Shown here piece after piece: positions 12,964 through 25,625 of a stretch of DNA of 64,000 nucleotides. The number at the start of each line of letters is the position of its first letter. Position 1 is the first letter of the stretch. Both the position numbers and the translations under genes were made by a program. Source of the DNA: Allacma fusca (Eukaryota > Arthropoda > Collembola > Symphypleona > Sminthuridae); assembly GCA_947179485.1 (NCBI GenBank), contig OX359247.1, positions 7,965,060-8,029,059 on the forward strand, given 5' to 3'. The notes beneath the pieces were generated by a model. The model did not search any database, had not been told where the DNA came from, and saw only the letters and a list, made by a program, of their open reading frames with translations.

Positions 12964-15630
12964 AGTACAGTATAATACTAGAACCAAAATTGTACACCCT
13001 GAAATGTTTGTGCACCTAATTAAATGAGTTTGTACAAAAGCATGTGGTAGATAACTTACTATATTGAAGTGTCAACGTCTACATATAAATATATAATGAT
13101 GTCAAGGGAAATTGTATATTTACTTTCCCATTTTTCCAGTGAAAAAAGGGGGGAGAGTCACTAGGCATAAACGCACTTACAGTCCGGGTTCAATTCAATT
13201 CCGAGAACCAGTCAATGTTTCTGAACAACAGCAAATGATACTGGACTTGCTCTGACCCAACAAACCAGCAGAGTCAAACAATAAACACATGGCTTTCTCC
13301 GAGTCCAATGAACACTTGAGCAATGCATGCTTTTATTAAATTCCGTCCAATCCAATTATTTTCATTCGAGCTGGTATTTTACAACTTCATCACCCTCTCC
13401 TTTTATTTTGGGGACATTTCCCAAATTGATCCTTCCAGGAAAAACATTTTAAACGGAAATGGTTCTAATCAAAGGCTCAATTCATTTCAGTATTTACTAA
13501 AACTCTATTTTCAATTTCATCAACTACGTTCTGTAAAATTATTTAAGCTCACAACCTAGTCTGACAATTACTTCCGAGCATGTGATAACTGAAACCAGTT
13601 GGGGAATCAGTGGTGCTAGGATTGTCCCACAGGACTCACAGATGATAAAACAAATACATTTGAATGGATAGCTTTTAGTAAAAAAAACACTCACTGGCAC
13701 TTGATATTTTTATTTTGAGACGTGTTATAAAATTATCGATAGCTGTAGTATTATAAAATATTTGAGTTCAATATCTCTTGCCAAACTGGACCAGGAAATT
13801 ACTCAGCCAAGCTAGAACATTACGGTGGGGTTATGCAGTATCTATCTCCTTTAATTCACGGACAGTGAAAGGATATAGCAAAAACAATTTATGTAGTGGA
13901 CATGTGAACATGTGGAATGTTGATCTGGCCAAGTTCCCAATTATTGCCAGATAGACGCCTGAAGAATTTATCCCCGCTAGGGCAAGTATCCACGTGTGTC
14001 CAACGGCTGGAGAAATAAACATAAGATTTTCTAAGTGCGAACAACCCAACCAGACATTTTATTCAAGCCTTCGTGAAATTGATAGCTCAATACGATGTTG
14101 GTCAAAGTACAAGAGGGACTAACACAGAAATGTGAATTCACACCTGAATCCACATCCAATCCTAAATCCCGCAACTTGTTTAAGTGATACACAGAATACG
14201 GAGGCTGATCTTCCGAAAATTCTCACTGTATTAATTCCACCTTTCATCTATTCACATTTCCATTATTCCACACGATTAGATTTGGCTCCTAGCCTTTGAC
14301 AGTCAACGACTACACTGGTCATCACCCATTGCATTCATGGGTCACATTATGCGAACCAAGTTATTCATTAGCCATTTCCAAATGCAAATGGAAGGATTCA
14401 TGATTTAAAATCAAACGAGTACATTTGTACCCACTGGTCGTTAAGCACTCTAAAAATATGTCCTGTGACTGTGACTACTCAAAATTAATGAAGGTAGTTG
14501 ATAGCATTTTTGGCAGTTAAGCTGTCAGTACTGGAAGGTTTTTACTACAAATCATTACGAAATTTCCCTCCATGGATTTTGTAGTAGCATCCCCGAACTG
14601 CCGGAACTTCTAATTAAGCCTGTGCAACTAATTGATTGATATCCCGAGTTATTTATTAATTTTTTGATTTTTAAAAATGAGCCTGATAACTTTCCTTCTT
14701 TGAGATCAAATGCGGCATTACCGTAATTTCCATACCTACTACCCTTTCCTACATACATATCTAATGCAATGGCAGCAAGTACCTCGCCCCAACCATGGAT
14801 TGTATAATTATTCCACGGGAAATATGTACAACAGGAGTGAAGGAGTACCTAATAGTGACTCTGGTTTAGGATATTTGCCGAGAGAAAAGAAAAAGATAGG
14901 GTAAAGACAGAGGATGCAAACTGCTGAATAAGTTACTTTCCTTATGTCACGTCCAAACCCACGGACTGCTACAGTCCTGACTGGAGCTGGAGCTAGAGAC
15001 ATATAGAGAGGATGCATCGTTGAGCAATTTCACCCTGAGAACATTTCAGCATATATGGTATTTCGTATCAAGTGATTAGGAAGTCGAGACATTCACGTAT
15101 CTACACATGCGAACATTTGAGTATAAGGCCGTAACGAATGTGCGTTGGATCTGCTCAGCTCACATATGCACGTTCCGGTTCCAAAGACGATGACAATTTG
15201 TTCCCGGAAATGAAACTACCTTGTTTCCACACTCATTCACATTCCACAATGCTCAATTTCCACTCGCACGGATACATCACATTCTGTACATGAATTGCTC
15301 CAATGTTGTATCTCCCCAAAAGCATATGTTTATAGGGTCATAGCACAGCTTGAGTACTGGATTTAAGTAGCCGTTATACATACAATTACCATTACTATTG
15401 TCAGGAGGAAAATCATTTGCAAGCTCCGAACGACTTTGCTCTGTTGTGGACCTCCCCCACTTACATTTATCAAGTGTACTGTAGGAGAAAATCCATAATA
15501 TTCTGACATATTTCACCCTCGTGGAAATTACTCACTATTACCATCCGAATGGAAAGTAAGCATTACTTCATTCACGAGGTCATACCTTATATACTCTCCA
15601 AACGTGCACAATCTTATTAGTACATCTCAT

Positions 15631-15664
15631 ACACACAGACACACACACACACACACAAACACAC
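15631..15664. repeat. (AC)n microsatellite
   Basis: AC run with two single-base interruptions. Confidence 0.95.
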
Positions 15665-18472
15665 TTGAAGACAACGAGTTTTTTAATGTGACTGAGCTGA
15701 GTAACCGTCTTACCATCCCATGCATTTGTGTGAAGGGGATAGGTATACATGGAAATGGTAAAAGCTCCCATGTAGAAACTCATTTGCACTTTCAATTGTC
15801 GTTTTCAGCACCAGTGCTCTCTCCAGCCCTGGCCCTTCGGAGAAAACATGCATTTCTTCCATTGCCAAGGAGAACCTGCATTTACATCGTTTTTCATGGA
15901 AGGAATGTACATTTTCAAATTCCTTCCACCAAGCTGCATGTGAATAGACGAGGTTATGTGTAGGCTCCATCATTCCATTCACTGGCTATGGTCCTGTCCC
16001 CATATTATGTATATATGAAGAAAGGGGAGTGCCTAAATGTATGTACATATATGACCGAATTCAATACATGCATACAACAGGAACCCTCTCCAAGCTCCAC
16101 AACTACGACAACAAACTTAACAATTCGTTTTATAGTTTACAATTCCTCCTCCGTTTTTTTCTTCTCACAGTTAAAAAATCGGAAATAGGTCTCCTTGCCA
16201 AACCAGACCCCAAAACTAGTAAAGATCTAAAACATACATAGATACAGTCACATTTTTCCAGAGACGAAATAATCGGACCAAGTCCAATAGCTGGGATCCC
16301 AGCCATTCATTAAACTTTCACAGTCACACTTCTAAGTTACAGGAGAAATTACGAAACCAAGAAATAATTTAGCATATCGGATGACTGCTCCTATAAGCGT
16401 AGCAGTCCCAGTAAAATTGCCCACACAATAAAAAAAATACCTTCCTTTCAAAAACCACAACCCAGAAACTACATTTGCGGAATGGGATCCCAATGTGAGA
16501 TGAGAGAACGAAACAGAGGTTTGGAAATTGGTGAAAGTACAAATTTTTTTTTCGATTAAAATTTGTATGTACATGGTTAAAATCCAACCACAAACCAATT
16601 CACTTTCATTGACTGGCAATACTTATGTTACATACATTGAAGGGGACCTCAGCCTGAGTGTGTACAATCTTTGGGGAAAAGTTTAAAAGTAAATAGACAG
16701 TTATTTCTATGGGCTCTTACGGTTATGGTAATGATGCGTGGTACAATTATTTAAATTCAATGGGAAAGTTTAAAGTTGAAACACCCACAGGTTTAGTAAT
16801 ATACTGTAATATAACTTAACCTGCTGGGATGTCCTGGGATTACCATAAACCTTGAACTAGAAAACTGAAGGCAGGACACATTTGGCAGTATCTCTGAAAT
16901 GGAAGTAGTACTAATATGTACACCCATGTAGGGAGGCTATAAAAATAGATACTACATACTTAAAGACAGACGTGTGAGGACTCTCATATACGCTTGTGTA
17001 CATATGTATCTATACATACATACATATGCACAGGATTAAACCCCCGCTTGGATCATTGCACTATATACGTAGGAAACACTAGGTGCGAGAGGAAGGGGTT
17101 ACCAAATGTTATACAATGTCAATGGAAAGCCAATGGAAGGGAATTGTAGGTCTGGCAACAAACAGATACATACAAACTACTAAAAAAAAGTACGTACATT
17201 TGTGCAAGGGATACACAGCAGCTATGTATCTACATGTACAGGAACGAGCAGAAGGCATGTCAAGTGTAATAGACCACTTGATTGTTAATGTAGGTTGGTC
17301 TTGGGTATTTTCTGAGTCGGGGTTATCCCTTCTGACAAATGCCAAGAGTAACAACATGGAACAACACCAGCCAGCCGTTCTACATCTTGTCTTATGAGCT
17401 TTACAATTCTCGACGCTCAAGTGGTTGGTGTTCGTCTACGTCTGTTTAGAGCCGACAACAAAAGCGAGGTGACAGGTGCCCGTCAAATTTTCCACATTAT
17501 TAGCTCTTTCCAACTCAACCCACTAGTTCAGGCTCTCAGGGCTATAGGCTTAACTCCCTCCCATCCCCTGTACTAATCCTACAAGTAAATTCTCATTACG
17601 TAATCCTTGGATTCTACTCCAACTTTCCTTCATGTGAGTGCACCTCCTCACTATAATCTATATGTCTTTGCTGAAGAGGCAAAAGGGTCTAAGTCCTGTA
17701 CAAAAAAGCATCTGCACGTAGAACATTTTGTAGCCGATGATCTTCCAGTATACGTATCTCCAATACACACTCATACACATGACTGTATCAAATAAATACT
17801 CGTTTATCCGCCCTCCCCCATATCCCCAGCCTACAAGCTCTGCCGACGTGAGCCTTATGAATAATTATATTTACATAGGACTATTGTTGCATTCCCCAAG
17901 TGTTCACCCCATTACGGACACACTCTTTGGGAAGGTTAATGCCAAGAATTTCTTAACAAGATTCATAACTCCAATTTTAGGAACACACCATAGGCAGACG
18001 TCCAAGCCTCCATGGGGCCTCCTCATAATAACAATAATAATATCTTTACAGCTAATCATTAAATTTCTTGGCTTACTTCCCTAACAAATTTGGATTTTAT
18101 GACTCCTTCAAGTCTCCCCGTCACAAATCACATACTCAACTCAATTCAGTAGAATCCTACATTTCAGTCCATTCTCTCACACACACTGTATGTATTTCTT
18201 CCCTTTGCCCAACGTTACTACTGGTAAGGTGTTGGGACTTCTCATTTAAATTCAATGTTTTCAAAAAAGTTTGTCCCCACAATGGATTTCAGTCTCAGAG
18301 GGATGAAAGAAATGAAAATCCATTACAACATCAGAATAAAAAAGACATGCCACAAATAACAATTTACTGAGCATTGTTCCTCCATAAAAAAAGTGAAACG
18401 TGCAGGGGATAAAAAACTAAAGTAATAGGACAACAACATGGGCGCACCATACAGAATTAGCAATTGAGCAAC

Positions 18473-18491
18473 CTCTCTCTCTCTCTCTCTC
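18473..18491. repeat. (CT)n microsatellite
   Basis: Pure CT run of about nine units. Confidence 0.95.
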
Positions 18492-19399
18492 GTAATGCCA
18501 AAACCTGTCGAGCTTGTAGTCATTTTAACATTCTACTCCGAGCTTTTTAAATTTAACAGCTGATAAAATCTCAAGACATTGTAATGGCTACCATTTGTGA
18601 TGAAAGCACCCTCCTCAACATAAGATACTCCAAGATATAATTACATTTTTCATACTAATAATTATAGTATTATACGTCTATTAAAAAAATACACTAAATG
18701 TGCTAATATCCTCTAAGAAACTTGTAACCATCCAGGAGGAGTATTACTTTGAGTGCCAAAACGGGTGTTTTGCAATGAACACAAAAAAATTGGATACACA
18801 CCCCCTGTACCATGTGACCTTTACTACATTGCTATAATGCAGGAATAATAAGGGACGTTGAAATAATGTGGCCTAAAACTTTGAGACAATAATAATTATA
18901 AAAATTACAGGGACGAAATTAACAGCGAACCTTTAGGGATTTTATGTGTATCAAAATATATATGTAGATATGTACAATGATTCAATAATTATTATTTAAT
19001 CAGGCTTTTACTTTAAACGAATAATAATCCGAAGGTATGAAAAATAATTCAAGATTAAAAGTAGGTACTCCGTGTACAAATAATGCTGATAATATTTTCT
19101 TATGGGGCTTCCCACGACTGCCCATGTAAAACAAATCCCATTGTTTTATGTATTTTGAATGCCTGTGCCCAAATAAGTGTGAAGATACGTCCACCTTGTG
19201 GCCTCATTTGTCACGTAGTTTTCCCATTATCAAAATTGTATCACACCGCATGGATCAAAAAAGAAATCAATACTCATTGCTGTTCGAGTGTTGAGAAACA
19301 ATGTTAATCTTGCTAGGAATAATTATTGCGGTTTAGGATGTAAATCAAGTTCAATAAACTTTGGACACAGAGTGAGAAAATGCATAGCTGGATACTCAT

Positions 19400-19416
19400 C
19401 ACACAGACACACACAG

Positions 19417-19449
<33 letters not shown>
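19400..19449. repeat. (CA)n microsatellite
   Basis: Interrupted at the left end and pure over its last 30 bp. Confidence 0.96.
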
Positions 19450-19451
<2 letters not shown>

Positions 19452-20994
19452 CATCTCCATAAGACACTCTCCGTGACTGCGGCTCCCGTTACTGCTACTA
19501 ATAAGTCGTGTTTAGTGTGCCAGGACACCCAACGGATATAAATAACTGTTTGCATATTAATGAGACCTCCCAGATCTCACCTTCCCGAACTAAAACGGTG
19601 TCTTTGACAGTCTGGGCTCTACCTTTAATCCCTCCGTGCAGAGTGTCAAGCGGAGTTCCAACCCGACCCCCTGATGAGACTTTTAATCAAATATCTGGAG
19701 GCAATCTATTTCAGATGAGCGAGAATACGCTCCTGACGATGCTTGAAACGGAGCACTTGGAACTGTCATTAATATTGTCTTTAACACAATATAATATAGG
19801 GGCTTGAATTAATTCTCGCTCCAGTAACACATCTCATAGAGTCAGGACGGTGGAATTCTCAGAAGGGAGAATTTAATTTCAGATGATATGATTTAAATGC
19901 AATTTCTTTGGAATGAACGATTTCCTCCTCATGATGATGTTACGATTGTATTGGGAATTAAATTTTTGAAATATTTCATCATTTATGTCATAGGAGCTAT
20001 GTATATGGATAGGGTTAGACGGGGTTCATTTCGTTTCGGAAACTGTATAATTAGATTCATGTTCAATTTGAACGGCGCTTCACATTAAATCCTTCCCGAG
20101 CTTTCAACGTAAGAAGATTGTAGGTCGAGGGGGGGGGATAGGGATGGAAAAAGCTGGGGGGAAAAATCCGGGTATTTCCGTACGAATATTTAGGAAGTAT
20201 TTTCCTCTGGTAATGCATGAAGTATCTACGTATGGATTGGTTCCACTCAAGTAGATTAGAATGAACATGAGCCTGGTCGTAAATTATTTACGCAACGAGG
20301 ATATGTATCAAGGAGCTCACTTCTATGTGAATCAATCTTCACGCGAAAAAGCCAGCATAGTGAATAAAAACATAGTTTTCATGAACCCACTCATTTGTAA
20401 GTGCTTTTCCATAGAACTCCTAAAAACACTTACTTGACTATCTTTCGCACAAAGGATAATTAATGGCTGGAATGGAGTTCATATATGTGAGTTGGAATAA
20501 AAAAAAGCAAGTTTTTTTTCATTCACCTTCGTTACCCCATCATTATGACTCCCGTTGGTAATTCATGTGTGGGGGATATGAATCCTGAGAGTAGTTGGGA
20601 TTTTTACTCAAAAATCCCACTCAAATCTCAAGTGAACTACAGTATGTGCAACTGGTTGGGAAATGTAAAGAAAAAAAAAAGAACTCTGGACCCTTTCAAA
20701 CCAATTGAACTTCATGGCTCCCTCAACTCAATCTATTCAAATAAAATACCAGATTTTTAGTACAATTCCCAGAATTTCATGCCTTGGATCACCGCAGTCA
20801 TACTACACTAACCAGTAAATACAGATTTTTGAGTTATATCAACCATTCAATTTGGACCACATGGGAACGGAAATGAAAAATAACCTCCGCTTTACTACAT
20901 ACATGAGACTCCCTTCGGATTGATGGACAGCTTCAGTTTTGAATACAACCTTGGTCGTCACTCATAAACATACAGTTGAATGAGTCCTTACTTT

Positions 20995-21392
20995 CTAAAC
21001 TTGTCTCAGACGGGTCACTCCGAACTTATGACATGGCAGGAAGAAGTTCCTACGTGTGCCAAATTTCCTCAGAATATTGGACTTCTTCAAAAGATCATTT
21101 AGCCTTGTTAGAACTTGATGAAGCCCTGGCACGCAACAGGCCATGAAATAGGAGTGTTTTGTATGCCAAAGATTTGTATCTGTAACCACAGGTTATCCTA
21201 AGTCCCTTCAGAGGATCTACATAAATCCTGAGGGTAATTGTTAAAAACCTCTGGAATCACTAACATTTTACTATTTGAAGGACGGACGCTTTTAGTAAAT
21301 GGAACATTGACGGATTTAATAGGAAAGCTATGTAAGAGTTTATTCTCATGAGAGATTTTGAGCAGAGAGTCTTTGATTGACTTGCAAAACAT
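20995..21392 (-). other. Two consecutive unrecognised minus-strand open frames
   Basis: The first frame (21392-21198) begins with ATG and runs 64 codons (MFCKSIKDSLLKISHENKLL...). The second (21189-20995) is open for 64 codons in another frame and includes LTRLNDLLKKSNILRKFG. A gtggttacag acceptor-like site lies between them. Both have mixed, protein-like composition, but neither resembles a family I know. They could be exons of an unknown gene on the same strand as ASPP, or chance. Confidence 0.12.
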
Positions 21393-22327
21393 TGACTACT
21401 CTCAAATGTCATTTTGTGAAAAATCCCAGGAATTTATGAATATCAGGACACCTGCCTGCCTGTACAATTATTGTCCTTTAAAAATCCCCCTGGCAAACGT
21501 TTCCTTTGACAACTGTCCCCTCACTCAGTACTCTGCCTGACAAGTGACAATAGAATCACTTGAATTGGGGTAAGTTGATACACAAATTCCTATTCCATTT
21601 GACGTAGCTGAAAACTGCTGTAATTTAATTTAATTTGTTAACATACATTTTGCATTTTGTCCGAAAACGGACCCAAAAGGACCTTCCACATGTGGATGTA
21701 AAAAACCACCCAGGGATTTTAAGAGTGGGACTTGGAGAATGGATCTATGTATTTTGTGCCGAACACGTAGTAACACTTTGAATTGAATTGAATTATTGGG
21801 AATTTGATTTGAAAATTAAAATACAAGACCTCGTTGAAGTGTGACAGATCGAGCTAAATTGATCCCGACAGATTAGAACAGCATGACTCAGTGCCTAAAT
21901 GGGAAATGTCAGTTTGGGTTTAACTCCAACCGCGGCGGGATTTCAGGAGTACATAGCTATTTATATTAGAGGATCCACGAGCAGAGAAAATATAAACTAG
22001 GAACATGGTCCCATTTTTAAAACCTTCCCCCCCCCTATGTACACATAATTATAGCTACTTACGCTTCCATGCTGAAACATATGCCTAAAATCGGGACGGG
22101 TGTCTTTGAAACTCCAACATTTCCATGGAGATAGGTTTTACGTAATTTGCAAAATTTATAATTCTCTTGGATTATGAGGCTTGACCTGGCTGTCAGAAGT
22201 GCTTATATTTCCCTCGATGTAAGGACTTCACCGTCACCAAACACTCCATTATGTCCTCCAACTTCCCCTCTTTATCAACTACTCACTCAGCCGACTGAGT
22301 AGTTTGGGTCGACAGCCTTCCCTATGT

Positions 22328-22361
22328 GTGCATGTACATACATAGATACGTATGTACGTGT
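22328..22361. repeat. Near-perfect inverted repeat with TACATAC arms
   Basis: CATGTACATAC pairs with GTATGTACGTG (10 of 11) across an 8-base spacer. It belongs to the window-wide TACATA/TATGTA palindrome family. Confidence 0.75.
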
Positions 22362-23305
22362 ACAGTCGGAAGATTCTGGAAAAAATCGATTTCTTCCATC
22401 GACTTCAAGTTCACATATCTATCAATACTAGCTAATAATACACATCTGCATATATTACGCAACCCTCCACGCACGAAATGAGAAGTCATCAAATCAGGGA
22501 GATTTCCCTCTGATATTATTTTATTTTAAGCATGAGTAACCTTCAGTGAATAAAAAAAATTACGTGCAAAAGTGTTATTTTGATTTGATCTTACACAAGA
22601 AATATAACGACTCATTTTATTTGATAAGAAAATATAATGTAGCAGCTCCTATCAAGTCCAGTCAACGTATTATTAAAGTCTTGTGAAAATCCCCTGAAGA
22701 AGTCATAATAATGCTCTTCAAAATGATGCCTTCAAACAATTTCATACATGGGCATAACAACATATTATGGTCCCATGTGGATACACTTACATTTGTGTAC
22801 CCGATCATATAATTTCACAATGCTCTCCAACAAGACAAAAATCAAGTTACTTATTTTGTGGCTACACAATGAAAAGTAATGAAAAGCCCGAAGTGGTTAT
22901 CTTTACTATAAGCTCAAAGTCATTATAAGGTGGACTTCACTGGTATATGTAGCTCGAGATTCATGTTGTCGAGGGGGAGAAAAAAAAATTGTGGATGCTG
23001 AAATGGTCAAAAAACAATAATTGTCTAGTAAATAACAGCGGACACAGGTATAAATGCCAAGGAAAGTTAATGACTATAATAATTGTTCTCTTTTGACTTC
23101 TTCAATCTTCTTATCTCTGGCATTATCCTTATTGCTCTATATTTCTCAGCTCCCCAGCCACAATAACTTTTCCACGGCCATGTTCAAATCTCAAGTCTGA
23201 CATGTATAATTCCTATGTAATCATCGTCACAAACAGGTGATTCACACGGGGTATCATCATGGTTATCACACATTTATGTATGTATGTTCATACATGGAGT
23301 CCCAG

Positions 23306-23325
23306 GTACATACATATGTATGTAC
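23306..23325. repeat. Perfect 20-bp palindrome
   Basis: GTACATACATATGTATGTAC equals its own reverse complement. The core is TACATATGTA. Confidence 0.95.
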
Positions 23326-23834
23326 GTCCGTGGTCATGTCAGGCACATTTACCTTTTTTGTCTCCCTCCTCATCCCTTGATGCTCTTGTCTTGACGCTGT
23401 CTCTCAGCTCTCCACTCTTATGTAAGTAGACATTTTTGGCAAAATTGCAAACACAATTTATCATACTCATCCCTTCTCATATGTATCTCTATGTATATAC
23501 AAGGATCATAGTCTTGCTGAGTTTTAATAAAACACAAGACAAAAAAACTGTGGACATTGACCGTGAATCCCAAGTCAAGAATCTAAAGCAGTCAACAAAA
23601 AAATTAGGCAACCGTGTTTGGGAATGACAACACCACAGTCTTGGCAAAGAGTGTGGTTGAACTGTGGAAGCCCAACTTTAAAAACGTTGGAAAACTTGCT
23701 TAAACTACCTGAGACTAATTATGATTGTAGCACAGGTCTTTACATCCCAATTAGATACTGTCGTTATTTCCAAACCATTAAAATAATTATAATGATTAAT
23801 TATGCGTTATAATTGCAGCTTGATTAGAGTTTCA

Positions 23835-23851
23835 TCTCTCTCTCTCTCTCC
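23835..23851. repeat. (TC)n microsatellite
   Basis: Eight TC units. Confidence 0.93.
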
Positions 23852-25577
23852 CCTTTCCGTCCGAAGTTTCAAACGGCCATTCATAAATATACAAGGAGAC
23901 TATTCTGCACTAGATGGACATATAATTATTACACTTGCATATTGACGCATCTCTTTCCATACAGTAGTGGTTTGAGTGAGACCGACAGATACGATTAATT
24001 AGCAGAGCTTATACACAGAGCTCCTGCCTCATTTCCACCTCAGATACAAATTACAACGAGGTTCAGAGAAACAGCTAAAATGTTTAAATCCTGGCGTTAG
24101 GGGGAAGACAAATGACTAGGCATTTATGTAAACGTAGGTCTAGTTTTTATGTTGATCGGGAACCTTATCACCGGCACAAGCAGGACTACTACATAGTCCC
24201 AACAAATGATTATAAAATGGTTGTAAGCACAAATCTACATGGAATTACATGGCAAGACATGAATAATCATTCTTCCCACATTATACACCTGCGGAAGTAC
24301 TGTAGAACATTATGACAGCACAAGTTTTAGTAAGGGTCGTACACATTCAAACTTTTGTATCTACCTGTCGGTATAATTTAATTTACAGAAAAGGGTAGAA
24401 CAGAAGCTGAAGGGAAAAAATGAAATTTGAAAGATGAAAATATTCGGGTAGTATTGTTTTTGAAATACAGTATGAAAGGCGCAAATGCTAACAAGGAGAT
24501 TTCAAATTGAGTCATGTATTTCCCTAAACCACCGACACTCCGGCTTTGGAACTTACGGCCTAAACTTTTGTAGTTTAACATATAAAATATTTTCAGGATC
24601 AAAAATTTACTCAGCCATACATGATGTATGACAAGGAAAGGTTTGGGAAAGACCCAGCCATGCAGGTATGTAAGCCTTTGGCCTTTGGCTAGTAAACAAA
24701 AGTAATGCAAACAGTAGATTTCCATTTCCTGTACTGACGTTCGAAGCTCAGCCTTCCATGTCTTAAACATTACAGAATTTATGAAAAACTTGATTTGTTT
24801 CTCTTTCCATCTGCCTCGTTCAACTCCGTCCTCATTGACCGGCCCTGTACTCTTTAGGGACCAAGTTTTGCAACACCACTAGCTTTACACAACTTCAATT
24901 TTATTGCTGACACAATTGGGAACGGAATTTCTACAACTCAACAACCCTCCATTACTACTACATGGGATAAGGCACAGATCAAAAGGGAATCTCAAGACAG
25001 AATTGACAGTTAAATTGTGAAATTGTTTATTCCTGCCCAATCCTCCTCAACATATAAGGGATGGAAGATCTTGAAATCTCTCCAAATTCAGCGGACGCTT
25101 TTTTTTTCTTTTACATTTAAGGGATTTGAGAATCAAAAACAAGAATAGTTCCGAAACTGATGCAATGCGTCTTATAGACCACAAATGTACAAATTGGCTC
25201 AAGAAACTTCTGGACCTTCACGTCTCTATGGAACAAAAACCCTTTAATAATGGATGTGTGCCTGTATCTATGTATGTATTTGGGGGTCTATATGCAGGAG
25301 GCAGATGTAATTTGTTCAAATTTACTGCAAGAGTTCCAAGCTAACTAAGCCCTAAAATGCCGGGAAGACTTGAGTCAAGGAAAAACGATGCTTTTTTTAA
25401 ATGGTGGAAATCTTCACGCGCTCTGCACAAGCAAACAACAACCTTTGTACAAAACAAAGAATACGCACAAAAGTACACTCAACCAAGCCATCACACAAAC
25501 ACCCTCCTCACAACTTTATAAATTGTTGATTCTTTCATTGAGTTTTCTCTTCCAAACCATCAACTTGCAGACATTTT

Positions 25578-25625
25578 CACACACACACACACACACAATA
25601 CACACACACATACGCAGACACACAT
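25578..25625. repeat. (AC)n microsatellite, interrupted
   Basis: AC run broken by ATA and TACGCAG. It produces an artefactual His-Thr open frame. Confidence 0.95.

Larger units (their letters stand above)
5311..20994. other. Long non-coding stretch, probably ASPP intron
   Basis: The open frames here (up to 123 codons) fall below the chance maximum and show no recognised family. Contents are scattered CT, GA and CA arrays, the word TACATATGTA at 7291 and 16999, and many TACTGTA and GTATCTAC words. I see no RNA gene or transposon. Confidence 0.6.

Noticed and set aside
17737-18084. Plus-strand frame ending in FLGLLP after a hydrophobic stretch, reminiscent of mitochondrial ATP6
   Set aside because: Only about 20 residues resemble the ATP6 hallmark and the frame stops right after it. 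The upstream part does not follow ATP6 and no neighbouring mitochondrial gene is seen. A nuclear mitochondrial insert is not supported.
24378-24770. 130-codon minus-strand open frame
   Set aside because: Composition is what AT-rich DNA gives by chance, with no recognisable domain or splice sites.
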